39,878 bases of DNA, taken from positions 1 through 39,878 of the forward strand of contig JBKKBI010000103.1 of assembly GCA_046714175.1 (NCBI GenBank). The letters run 5' to 3'. This stretch comes from UBA11373 sp046714175 (lineage in GTDB: Bacteria > Actinomycetota > Acidimicrobiia > Spongiisociales > UBA11373). The position numbers and the translations under genes are program-made. The notes below the pieces were generated by a model. That model was given only the letters and a program-made list of their open reading frames with translations, was not told the DNA's origin and did no database searches. Of the stretch, positions 13,739-21,094 are shown piece after piece (the stretch's first letter is position 1; each line of letters begins with the position of its first letter).

Positions 13739-15010
13739 ATGACCACGCCATTGCGCAGCATCGACCGGACCGAGGACCGCGGCGCGGTCAGGATCGATGG
13801 CGACCGGATCACCATCACCGGACTCGAAGTCGTCGATCCCGACCTCGCCGGGTTGCTGGCCGGGGCAGCCGCCGAGGCGCGACCCGACCTGGTGCGGCGC
13901 GTGTTGGCAGTGGGAGCCCGCGGTCTGGCGACGATGGGCATCGGCGTGGATGTCGCCGCCGTCGACGACCGAATCCGCCAGACGCTGGCGACGCTGACCG
14001 ATGAGGCCGAGCGCCGCCTCGGCAGTGTGCTAGAAGCGGGTCGGGAAGCGATGGTGTCGCACTTCGATCCGGAACAGCGGTCCTCGGTCCTGAGTCGCAT
14101 GCTCGGCGAGTTCGCCACGTGGCGGGAGAGCTTCTTGGGCAGCATCGACCCGGCCCGCGAAGGGAGCCACACCACCGAGTTCCTCACCAGGCTGAATGCG
14201 GTCGTCGGCCCGGACGGGGCCCTGGAGCAACGCATCGCCGCCGCCCTCGATCCCCACTCCGACGGCTCCGCCCTGGCGGCCCTGCTCGATGCGATGGAAG
14301 GGCGCTTCGCCGACCTGCGTGATCTCATCGTGCGGGAGCAAGGCATCGCCGCCGGACGCGCCACCGAGGCGTCCCGAGGAACGGCGCAAGGGTTGGATTT
14401 CGAAGACCACCTCGAGGAGGTACTGCGCAACTGGGCGGCCGGTGCCGGTGGATGCGTGGTCGAGCGCGTGGGTCGCACCCCGGGCGAACTCGGCACGCAG
14501 GCAACGGTGGGCGACTTCGTAGTCGTTCTCCCCGACGGCAACCGCATCGTGATAGAGGCCAAGAATCAGAGCACCATCGGATTGGCCGGCAAGGAGGGGA
14601 TCCTCACCGAACTGGATCGGGCGTTGGCCAACCGCGGGGCGACCGTTGCGGTGTGCGTGTCCCATCGCGATGCCTTTCCAGTCGAGGTGGGCCGGTTCGG
14701 GGTCTACGGGTCGCGCCTGTTGGTGGTCGATGAGGGCGACGGGCTGATGACCGGGGTCGCCATGCAATGGGCCCGGGCGCGGGCTGCCGCCGAAGCCGCC
14801 GGGCGCAGCCATCGCATCGACACCGGACTGGTGACGGAACGCGTCGCCACCATCCGCCGCCTCGCCGACGGTCTGCGCGGCGCCCGCGCCGGTCTGACTG
14901 AGATCCGCAAGGGTGTGGACACCCTATCGGAGCGCCTCGGGGAGTTGCGCACCGAGATCCTCGCCCAGGTCGCCGATGTGGAGCGGGAACTGGCGGGGGC
15001 GGGGGACTGA
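13739..15010 (+). CDS. PD-(D/E)XK nuclease-fold protein with coiled coils (DUF2130/RmuC-like)
   Basis: A 423-residue protein. Residues ~220-345 carry a restriction-endonuclease-like core: Asp259 in VGDFVVVLPDG and Glu273-Ala-Lys275 in IVIEAKNQ. These form the D-x13-ExK catalytic pattern seen in Mrr, RmuC and DUF2130 proteins. The helix LDFEDHLEEVLRNW upstream supplies the usual acidic residue. The N-terminal ~200 residues are helical, and the last ~55 (TIRRLADGLRGAR onward) are a likely coiled coil. RmuC-like proteins are linked to restraining DNA rearrangements; the actual role here is unknown. It starts 70 bp from, and divergent to, the GTPase pair, a layout worth testing for conservation. 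Confidence 0.75.
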   Translation: MTTPLRSIDRTEDRGAVRIDGDRITITGLEVVDPDLAGLLAGAAAEARPDLVRRVLAVGARGLATMGIGVDVAAVDDRIRQTLATLTDEAERRLGSVLEAGREAMVSHFDPEQRSSVLSRMLGEFATWRESFLGSIDPAREGSHTTEFLTRLNAVVGPDGALEQRIAAALDPHSDGSALAALLDAMEGRFADLRDLIVREQGIAAGRATEASRGTAQGLDFEDHLEEVLRNWAAGAGGCVVERVGRTPGELGTQATVGDFVVVLPDGNRIVIEAKNQSTIGLAGKEGILTELDRALANRGATVAVCVSHRDAFPVEVGRFGVYGSRLLVVDEGDGLMTGVAMQWARARAAAEAAGRSHRIDTGLVTERVATIRRLADGLRGARAGLTEIRKGVDTLSERLGELRTEILAQVADVERELAGAGD

Positions 15011-15039
15011 GAATGCGCGGCACTCCAGGGTCGCGGCCG

Positions 15040-15045
15040 TAACCT
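15040..15045 (+). promoter_or_regulatory. -10 element (TAACCT) upstream of the leader ORF and HD-GYP gene
   Basis: TAACCT ends 9 nt before the ATG of the 13-codon leader ORF at 15055. Confidence 0.4.
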
Positions 15046-15054
15046 GGCTGGGCC

Positions 15055-15096
15055 ATGTCAACCACCTTCTTTCCCGACGCGCGGACCCAGCCGTGA
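15055..15096 (+). CDS. 13-codon leader ORF coupled to the HD-GYP gene
   Basis: A short frame reading MSTTFFPDARTQP and a TGA. The stop overlaps the GTG start of the HD-GYP gene in a GTGA junction, the same 4-bp overlap used between real genes in this window. A TAACCT -10 sits just upstream. It could be a coupling leader peptide. It could also be the true N-terminus of the HD-GYP protein separated by a frameshift, either real or a sequencing error. Confidence 0.35.
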   Translation: MSTTFFPDARTQP

Positions 15097-15758
15097 TCCC
15101 GGGAACCGTCGACAACGCCGAGTCCGCGGCGGTCGCCAAGCTGCTCGCCGTGATGCGCATGCGCGACCCCGCGCTCGCCGATCACGGCATGCGCACCGCA
15201 CATGTCGCCGCCGCAGTGGCGGAGGAATTGGGCCTCGTGGCCCAGGAGTCGGACCGCATCTTTCTCGGAGCGCTCCTCCATGACGTGGGCAAACTGGGAG
15301 TGCCGGAGTCGGTGCTGTGGAAACCGCAGGGACTAGACCGTGAAGAGTGGGGGGAGATCCGCACTCATCCCGAGGCCGGCCACCGTCTGGTGGCAGATGT
15401 CGTGCCGCGCGAAGTGGCAGCGTGTGTGCTGTACCACCACGAGCGGGTCGACGCCGAGGGCTACCCGTTCGGCATCGGTCTGCGGACACTCCCGCTCGCG
15501 GTGCGAATCGTCCAGGTCGCCGACGCCTACGACGCGATGACCTCGAGCCGTCCCTATCAGGGGCCGCTCCCGGTCACGACCGCCCTGGCCGAACTGCGCC
15601 GTTGCGCCGGAGCACAATTCGATGCCGAGGTGGTGGCGTCGCTGAGCCGACTGCTCGTCGCCGGCGAGGGCGAGGTCCACAGCATCGATCTCATCCCCCG
15701 TCCGGCCGCCCCCCTGCCCGCGGATCCGTTCTCCGCGACCCACCTCGCCGCGGGGTGA
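15093..15758 (+). CDS. HD-GYP domain phosphodiesterase
   Basis: A 221-residue single-domain HD-GYP protein. The metal and catalytic residues are intact: His31, HD at 63-64 with Lys67 (LLHDVGKLG), His92, and His115-His116-Glu117. The GYP of AEGYPFG is at 123-125, then DAYDAMTSSRPY. The family hydrolyses cyclic di-GMP or related cyclic dinucleotides. There is no receiver or sensor domain, so it would be controlled by expression or partners. The start is inferred as GTG 15093 from the GTGA overlap with a short leader ORF; no good ribosome site is visible. It runs convergently to within 3 bp of the next gene's stop. Confidence 0.87.
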   Translation: MIPGTVDNAESAAVAKLLAVMRMRDPALADHGMRTAHVAAAVAEELGLVAQESDRIFLGALLHDVGKLGVPESVLWKPQGLDREEWGEIRTHPEAGHRLVADVVPREVAACVLYHHERVDAEGYPFGIGLRTLPLAVRIVQVADAYDAMTSSRPYQGPLPVTTALAELRRCAGAQFDAEVVASLSRLLVAGEGEVHSIDLIPRPAAPLPADPFSATHLAAG

Positions 15759-15761
15759 GCC

Positions 15762-16547
15762 TCAGTCCAGCAGCGCCTGGGCAGCACGACCCTCGGGACA
15801 CTCGTCCAGGAGCGGGCACCATCGGCACCATGGACCGGCAGTGCGGGCAAACTCGGCCCCCGTGCTCCAGCTGGTGCGCAACTCCGAGACCACGGCCGCG
15901 ACCCGCGTTGCCGTCGCTTGCACCCCGACGCTGCTCGGCACCTCTTCTGTTCTCTCCCCCGACCCGACCGAAACCGCCTCGACCCGACCCGGGATCTCCC
16001 CCCGATCCATCGCCCACAACATCGCATAGAACGCCAGCTGCGGCCCCGGGTCGCCCAACCCGGCGGTCTTCCAGTCCACGAGCCGGGTGCCGGAGGCGCC
16101 GTCATCGAACACCGCGTCGATCGAGCCGCGCAACACCACCCCTGACGAAGGCTGTACCTCCAACGCCACCTCGGACCCGACGAACCCGGCGGAACCGAGT
16201 TGCTTGAACCGGTCGTATAGCCCGCCCACCTCCTCGATGACCGCCCCGAGCTGGCTGGGTTTGAGCCCCAGCGACGCCAGCTTGGGGTTCATCCCCGAGC
16301 CGATCTCCTCGCGGCACGCGGCGCCGAAGTCCTCGGGTGCGATCGGCCCCGACGAAAGGTGGCGGGCAAAGAGGCGATGGGCCAGCCCACCGACGAACGA
16401 GACCCGCGACTCCGGACCGTACACGCCGCGCAGCCGGCCCGCAGCCTGCTCCGGGCATCGCTCGTACGACACGAAGGTCGTGGCGGACAGCACCACATCC
16501 TCGCCCGGTACGACCTCAGGGAACTCGACCATTCCGATCCTCGTCAT
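15762..16547 (-). CDS. RecB/Cas4-like PD-(D/E)XK nuclease with Fe-S cluster Cys residues
   Basis: A 261-residue nuclease of the PF12705-type exonuclease family. Active-site residues are Asp144 (GSIDAVFDD), Asp158 and Lys160 (LVDWKTA), then the QxxxY motif Gln170/Tyr174. One Cys near the N-terminus (Cys31, YERCPEQ) plus three near the C-terminus (Cys241, Cys244, Cys250) reproduce the 4Fe-4S arrangement of AddB and Cas4. No helicase, CRISPR repeats or other cas genes are present, so a Cas4 name is not justified. A housekeeping DNA-end-processing role is my inference. The start is ATG 16547 with a TACCAT -10 seven nt upstream. Confidence 0.88.
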   Translation of the reverse strand: MTRIGMVEFPEVVPGEDVVLSATTFVSYERCPEQAAGRLRGVYGPESRVSFVGGLAHRLFARHLSSGPIAPEDFGAACREEIGSGMNPKLASLGLKPSQLGAVIEEVGGLYDRFKQLGSAGFVGSEVALEVQPSSGVVLRGSIDAVFDDGASGTRLVDWKTAGLGDPGPQLAFYAMLWAMDRGEIPGRVEAVSVGSGERTEEVPSSVGVQATATRVAAVVSELRTSWSTGAEFARTAGPWCRWCPLLDECPEGRAAQALLD

Positions 16548-16554
16548 ATCGGCG

Positions 16555-16560
16555 ATGGTA
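16555..16560 (-). promoter_or_regulatory. Leaderless-type -10 (TACCAT) of the RecB-like nuclease gene
   Basis: TACCAT, 7 nt (cgccgat), then ATG 16547. Confidence 0.55.
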
Positions 16561-16638
16561 TCGGTGCCAAGTCATCCGACCCCGCGCCGCGCCGCGTTGG
16601 CGCGCCGCGCGGTGGTCGGTCTAGGACCAGGGTGCCGG

Positions 16639-16644
16639 TACAAT
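16639..16644 (+). promoter_or_regulatory. -10 element (TACAAT) of the VanW/PASTA gene
   Basis: TACAAT, one base from the consensus TATAAT, 28 nt before ATG 16673. The -35 region is unconvincing. Confidence 0.4.
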
Positions 16645-16672
16645 CGCCGTCCCCACCTCCCCGGTTGATCCC

Positions 16673-18715
16673 ATGCCCCGTTCAGTTCGAGTCACGATCA
16701 TCGCCGCCGCCGTTCCCCTGATCCTGTGGGCGTGGGCTGGCTTGGTATTCGCCATGGACCGCGCCGGCGACGAAGGCGAGGTCCTGGGGAGGGTCTCGAT
16801 CAGCGGGGTGCAGCTGGCAGGTCTCACCCGGGCCGAGGCGGTGGCCGCCGTGAAGACGGTGGAGGCGGACCTCGGAGCCGATCCGATCCTGGTGACGATC
16901 GAGGGAGCCGAGTTCACTCTGCTCCCCTCGGACATCGGGTTCGACCTCGATGAAGAGGCACTGGTGGACGAGGCGATGCGCCAGGGCCGTGGGGGCGGAT
17001 TCTTCGGCGAGATGAAGTGGTGGGCGTCCAACATGGCTGGCGGTTCCGCACGCGAATTGGGCGTGCAGGGCACCTACAACCAAGACGCTTTGCTCGGCCT
17101 TCTTCAGCTTTGGGAGTCATCGGCCATCGCCGAGCCACCCATCCAGGGCGGGATCACCATCCAGGGCGGGACGGTGGTGCCCGTCTACCCCAAGTCGGGA
17201 ACCGGTCTCGACTTCGAGGCCACCGCGGCGCTGATCGGCGACCAGGTGCTGGGCGACCGCCTTCCGGTGGTGGCGGTGACAGAGTTCCGCACGCCATCAC
17301 TCACCAACGCCGACGTCGATCTCGCCGTCCAACGAGCCGAGGAGCTCGTCGGTGAGACGGTGACACTGGCCAAGATCATCCCCCAGATCACGCTCACGTT
17401 TCCCCCCGAGGTATTGCACCAATCGATCGCCAGCCGGCTGATCATCGGGGACAACGGGCAGCCGGAGCTCGACCTCTTCTTCCAGATCGGGCCGCTGGTG
17501 CAGCACCTCAACCCTCTGCGCGAACAGGTGGAGACCGCGCCTGTCGACGCCCAGGTGGTGATCCGGCCCGACGACGTCCCGATCGTTTTGGCGGGCTCGA
17601 ACGGGGTACTGGTCGAGGACGGGTTGCTGCCGGATGCGGTGATGGCCGCGGCCACCTCGGTGACCCGCACTGGCCCCCTCCCGGTGCGCGATGGTGCTTC
17701 CCCCGCCTTCACCACTGAAGATGCCGAGGCGCTCGGCATCCGCGAGCTGCTGTACACGGCCACGACCTTCTACACGTGCTGCGGCGACTTCAAGAATCAG
17801 AACCGCATCATCAACATCCACCGCATTGCGGACGAGGTGAATGGGGCGATCGTCCTGTCCGGCGACACGTTTTCGCTGAACGAGTACGTGGGCAGGCGGA
17901 CAGAGGCGGACGGGTACCGCCCCGCCGGGGCGATCGTCGGACAGATCGTCTATTGCTGCGACCATCCGGCCAACATTGGCGGGGGGGTCAGCCAGTTCAC
18001 CACCACCCTGTACAACGCGATCTGGTGGTCAGGGCTGGAGGATGTGGCCCACACGCCGCACACCCTCTACTTCTCGCGTTATCCGCTTGTCCGCGAAGCC
18101 ACTCTCGGGTGGCCCACTCCGGACCTCGTGTTTCGCAACAACACCCCCAACGCGGTCTATCTCAAAACCGAGTACACCGAGACTTCGATCACAGTGAAGG
18201 TCTTCGGTGACAACGGCGGCATCGTCGTCGAGGGAATCACATCCGACCGCCGCAACTTCGTCGATCCCACCGAGTACTTCGAGCCCGACACCGCCGTGAA
18301 TCCCGGAGAGCAGGAGCTGCGCGACGACGGTTCCCAGGGCTTTACCGCCGACGTCACCCGGATCATCACCTTTCCGGACGGGACCAAGACCACCGAAAAG
18401 TGGACCTGGGCGTATGACCCGAATCCGATCCGTATCGCCATTCATCCCTGCGAACTTCCCGCGGACCACCCGCAGTTCGATCCGCTCCCATGCCCGGTCC
18501 AGGTTCCTGGAGACCTCGGGGGAATGACGGTGAACCAGGCCCGGGCCGCCCTGCAGGCGGTCGGCCTCGTCTACGGCGAAGGTGAGCCCTATGAGGTGAA
18601 CGACCCGGCGCTGGTAGGGACGGTACGCGCCCACGACCCGGGTCCGGGTACATGGCTGCCGGTGGACTCAACGGTGACAGTGCGCATCGGGATCTGCCCC
18701 ACCTGCGGACCCTGA
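16673..18715 (+). CDS. VanW family cell-wall protein with C-terminal PASTA domain
   Basis: A 680-residue membrane-anchored extracellular protein. One N-terminal transmembrane helix (~8-27) is followed by repeated peptidoglycan-binding-type domains (SISGVQLAGLTRAEA and later copies). The VanW domain (~365-500) has NRIINIHRIADEV, GDTFSLNEYVGRRT and IGGGVSQFTTTLYNA. A single PASTA domain (~610-675, MTVNQARAALQAVGL) lies at the C-terminus and probably senses muropeptides or crosslinked wall. Two Cys-Cys pairs flank the VanW core (~367 and ~425) and four more Cys lie near the C-terminus, suggesting disulfides. VanW itself has no established activity. It has nothing to do with vancomycin resistance here, as no van cluster is present. 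Confidence 0.92.
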   Translation: MPRSVRVTIIAAAVPLILWAWAGLVFAMDRAGDEGEVLGRVSISGVQLAGLTRAEAVAAVKTVEADLGADPILVTIEGAEFTLLPSDIGFDLDEEALVDEAMRQGRGGGFFGEMKWWASNMAGGSARELGVQGTYNQDALLGLLQLWESSAIAEPPIQGGITIQGGTVVPVYPKSGTGLDFEATAALIGDQVLGDRLPVVAVTEFRTPSLTNADVDLAVQRAEELVGETVTLAKIIPQITLTFPPEVLHQSIASRLIIGDNGQPELDLFFQIGPLVQHLNPLREQVETAPVDAQVVIRPDDVPIVLAGSNGVLVEDGLLPDAVMAAATSVTRTGPLPVRDGASPAFTTEDAEALGIRELLYTATTFYTCCGDFKNQNRIINIHRIADEVNGAIVLSGDTFSLNEYVGRRTEADGYRPAGAIVGQIVYCCDHPANIGGGVSQFTTTLYNAIWWSGLEDVAHTPHTLYFSRYPLVREATLGWPTPDLVFRNNTPNAVYLKTEYTETSITVKVFGDNGGIVVEGITSDRRNFVDPTEYFEPDTAVNPGEQELRDDGSQGFTADVTRIITFPDGTKTTEKWTWAYDPNPIRIAIHPCELPADHPQFDPLPCPVQVPGDLGGMTVNQARAALQAVGLVYGEGEPYEVNDPALVGTVRAHDPGPGTWLPVDSTVTVRIGICPTCGP

Positions 18716-18725
18716 TCGACCGCGC

Positions 18726-19022
18726 TCAGGAGTAGTGGACGAAGAATCCGGCGATGATGGCGCCGGCCGCGTCGCTCGCCACGGTGTCCCAGCCGCCGCC
18801 GCGGCGCACCACAACCTGGCTGGAAGCAACAAACACATTGGTGACTGTCTTGTCGGCCGCAAAGAGGCGCTGCGCCAGACGGGCGGGAGCGATGTCCGAC
18901 TCCGCTGCCGAGGTGGGATCGGGATAGCCGACGCCGTCCTGTCCCGTCAGGCTGCGATCGGTATCGAACACCGCCACCTCACCCACGATGCGGGCGGGTT
19001 GCACTGCGATCGGCATGCCCAT
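18726..19022 (-). CDS. Small Nfu N-terminal-domain-like protein
   Basis: A 98-residue protein. The second half (PARLAQRLFAADKTVTNVFV, then SSQVVVRRGGGWD and a final helix) resembles the Nfu N-terminal domain (LAxxLFxxxGVxxVFxxxxxVTV), which in full-length Nfu precedes the CxxC iron-sulfur-carrier domain. Here no Cys is present, so it cannot carry a cluster itself. The start is ATG 19022: a perfect AGGAGG sits 5 nt upstream, and an upstream GTG in frame falls inside that site. A TAGAGT -10 gives a 21-nt leader. It lies 38 bp downstream of pyruvate kinase, on the same strand. The family match is from memory of the motif. Confidence 0.65.
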   Translation of the reverse strand: MGMPIAVQPARIVGEVAVFDTDRSLTGQDGVGYPDPTSAAESDIAPARLAQRLFAADKTVTNVFVASSQVVVRRGGGWDTVASDAAGAIIAGFFVHYS

Positions 19023-19025
19023 GGA

Positions 19026-19049
19026 CACCTCCTCTGGCGGGTCACTCTA
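19026..19049 (-). promoter_or_regulatory. Promoter and strong Shine-Dalgarno of the Nfu-N-like gene
   Basis: TAGAGT (19049-19044), then a 21-nt leader containing AGAGGAGGTG (19035-19026), which decides the ATG at 19022. This is one of the few genes in the window with a textbook ribosome site. Confidence 0.55.
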
Positions 19050-19060
19050 GACCGCGGGGT

Positions 19061-20473
19061 TCAACCCCCGACCACGTGCAGCTTGAGGAGGTTGGTCGTG
19101 GCCTGCTGGTTGGGAGGAATCCCCGCCACCATCGCCACCCACTCGCCTACCGCCACCAGCTCGCGCTCCACGAGAACCCTCTCGGCGTGGGCGATCATCT
19201 CGTCCGTGGAGTCGTAGCGGGGGAACAACATCGGAGTCACCCCCCACACCATCGCCAGGCGCCGATAGTTCGCCTCGTTGGGAGTGAACGCCACGATCCG
19301 GGAGTTGGGGCGATAACGGGATACCAGTCGGGCCGTGTTGCCGCTCTCGGTGAATGCGACGACGGTGCCTAGGCCAAGCAGGTTGGCGGTGTCGGCCACG
19401 GCCTGGGCGATGGCGGTCGGGAAGGGGACGTCGTCGGCGAGGAAGCCCGGTGCCACATGGGCGGGATACCCGGGCGTCCGCTCCGCCTCGGTGCAGATCC
19501 CCGCCATCACCTCGATCGTTCGTACCGGGTACTTGCCGACGGCGGTCTCCGCCGAGAGCATCACCGCGTCAGACCCGTCCAGAACGGCGTTGGCGACATC
19601 GGTGACCTCTGCCCGAGTCGGGCGGGGCGACGAGGTCATCGACTCCAGCATTTCGGTGGCGGTTATGGAGATGCCGCCGGCCTCGTGGGTACGGGCGATG
19701 ATCTCTTTCTGCACTCTCGGCAAGGGCTCGATACCGAGTTCGACCCCCAAGTCGCCGCGGGCAACCATCGCTCCATCGGCTTCGCTGAGGATGTCGGAGA
19801 GATTCGCATAGGCCTCGGCTCGCTCGATCTTGGCTATCACCGGTGCCTCCCCCGCGGCCTCACGCACCCTGCGGATGTCGGCTCCGCTGGTCACGAAAGA
19901 CGCTGCAACGAGGTCGACGCCGAGTTCTCGGCCCAGTGCCAGATCGGTCTCGTCCTTTTCCGTCACGGCGGGAAGTGCCACCTCCACCCCCGGCACGGCC
20001 ACTCCCTTGTTGTCGGAGAGCCGGCCGCCGGTAAGCACCTCTGCGACGACCTCGCCGGTGGCGGCGTCGATGGAGGCGACCGAGAGGATGATCAGCCCGT
20101 CGGCAAGAAGGATCCGGTCTCCCGGGTGGAGGCGGATCGCCTCCAATTGCCGAACATGCACCCGCGCCGCGTCGCCGAGCCCATTGCCGGACATGAGGGT
20201 GACCCGGGTCCCCGCGGCCAGTTCCACGCCGCCGCCGGGAAAGGTGCCGACGCGGATGCGGGGTCCCTGAATGTCCTGGAGGATGGCAACCGCGCGCCCG
20301 TGGCGGGCGGCGGCGGCGCGCACCTGCTCGACCATCTCCCGGTGCGAGGCGGGGTCGCCATGGCTGAAGTTGAGCCTGGCGACGTCCATTCCCGCGCCGA
20401 CCATGGCGCCGATCGTCTCGGCACTGGCACTGGCGGGACCGAGAGTGGCGATGATCTTGGTCTTGCGCGGCAT
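19061..20473 (-). CDS. pyk: Pyruvate kinase
   Basis: A 470-residue glycolytic enzyme making pyruvate and ATP from phosphoenolpyruvate and ADP. TKIIATLGPAS opens the protein, and NFSHGD and DIQGPRIRVG follow. The family signature has Lys215 and Glu217 in VIAKIERAEA, GDLGVELG lies at 240-247, and TATEMLESM and the DGSDAVMLSAETA block come after. The C-terminal allosteric domain is complete. The start is ATG 20473; a frame extending to 20674 runs antisense through cofC. No ribosome site is visible, but a TATCGT -10 lies 9 nt upstream. It is divergent from cofC, another phosphoenolpyruvate-linked enzyme, with only 38 bp between starts. Confidence 0.97.
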   Translation of the reverse strand: MPRKTKIIATLGPASASAETIGAMVGAGMDVARLNFSHGDPASHREMVEQVRAAAARHGRAVAILQDIQGPRIRVGTFPGGGVELAAGTRVTLMSGNGLGDAARVHVRQLEAIRLHPGDRILLADGLIILSVASIDAATGEVVAEVLTGGRLSDNKGVAVPGVEVALPAVTEKDETDLALGRELGVDLVAASFVTSGADIRRVREAAGEAPVIAKIERAEAYANLSDILSEADGAMVARGDLGVELGIEPLPRVQKEIIARTHEAGGISITATEMLESMTSSPRPTRAEVTDVANAVLDGSDAVMLSAETAVGKYPVRTIEVMAGICTEAERTPGYPAHVAPGFLADDVPFPTAIAQAVADTANLLGLGTVVAFTESGNTARLVSRYRPNSRIVAFTPNEANYRRLAMVWGVTPMLFPRYDSTDEMIAHAERVLVERELVAVGEWVAMVAGIPPNQQATTNLLKLHVVGG

Positions 20474-20482
20474 CGCACCGGC

Positions 20483-20505
20483 ACGATACCCGTCCTCCCT
20501 AGGCT
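20483..20505. promoter_or_regulatory. Back-to-back -10 elements of pyk (-) and cofC (+)
   Basis: Minus strand TATCGT (20488-20483), 9 nt before pyk ATG 20473. Plus strand TAGGCT (20500-20505), 6 nt before cofC GTG 20512. The two hexamers are 11 bp apart, so each promoter's upstream contacts fall in the other's transcribed region. Confidence 0.5.
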
Positions 20506-20511
20506 CGCCTC

Positions 20512-21090
20512 GTGCTCGCCGTTGTGCCGCTGCGCGGCTTTGAGTCCGCCAAGTCCCGCCTCGATGCCGCAGTGCCTCCAGGTTCGCGGCCCCGGATCGC
20601 CGCAGCCATCGCGGGCCGGGTGGTCGCCGCGTGCCGGGAGGCGGACTGGTCAGTGCTCGTGGTTGCGGCCGCACCGGAAGTGGTGAGGTGGTGCCGCGAC
20701 CTCAGCCTGGAGTCGATCCCTGACCCGGGAGGGGGACTCGATGCCGCCGCCACGGCGGGGATCGCCACTACCGGTGGTGCTTGGGCACTGATCCACGGCG
20801 ACCTACCGCTGGTCACTGCCGCCGACCTGGATGGGATCGCCTCCGCGTCCAGTCGGGCCACAATCCTCGCCCCATCGCGCGATGGGGGAACCAACCTCAT
20901 CGCCGGACGCGGTGAGTTCCGATTTGCCTTTGGACCCGGTTCCTTCGCCCGCCACATCGCCACCGCCGCGGACCGGCTCCCTGAAGTGCTGATTCGGCCC
21001 GGTTTGGCGATCGAACTCGACACCCCTGCCGATCTCGCCGCCGTCATCCGCCACCCCGAGGGCCGGTGGCTGCTCGCCTACCTATCCTGA
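20512..21090 (+). CDS. cofC: 2-phospholactate/phosphoenolpyruvate guanylyltransferase CofC (FbiD)
   Basis: A 192-residue nucleotidyltransferase of coenzyme F420 synthesis, activating 2-phospholactate (archaea) or phosphoenolpyruvate (the mycobacterial FbiD) with GTP. Family features are the N-terminal VVPLRGFESAKSRL (the GlcNAc-1-P uridylyltransferase-like GTP loop), the GGGLDAA segment, the metal-binding HGDLPLV, the DGGTNLI motif and the C-terminal ELDTPADL. Length is typical. The GTG start at 20512 has no ribosome site but a leaderless-type TAGGCT. Its actinobacterial setting makes phosphoenolpyruvate the more likely substrate, which is inference. The other F420 genes are not in this window. 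Confidence 0.93.
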   Translation: MLAVVPLRGFESAKSRLDAAVPPGSRPRIAAAIAGRVVAACREADWSVLVVAAAPEVVRWCRDLSLESIPDPGGGLDAAATAGIATTGGAWALIHGDLPLVTAADLDGIASASSRATILAPSRDGGTNLIAGRGEFRFAFGPGSFARHIATAADRLPEVLIRPGLAIELDTPADLAAVIRHPEGRWLLAYLS

Positions 21091-21094
21091 TCCG

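Noticed and set aside
12229..14562. A 777-residue open frame on the minus strand covering the GTPase and 900 bp more
   Set aside because: The extra N-terminus is Ser/Arg-rich antisense of the divergent PD-(D/E)XK gene. The family begins at ATG 13668, which also has a promoter element.
15762..16547. Calling the Fe-S nuclease Cas4
   Set aside because: No CRISPR array, cas1 or cas2 is present; the motifs are shared by the wider RecB-like exonuclease family.
16673..18715. Vancomycin resistance from the VanW name
   Set aside because: There is no vanHAX or vanRS nearby, and VanW domains are common wall proteins in actinobacteria.
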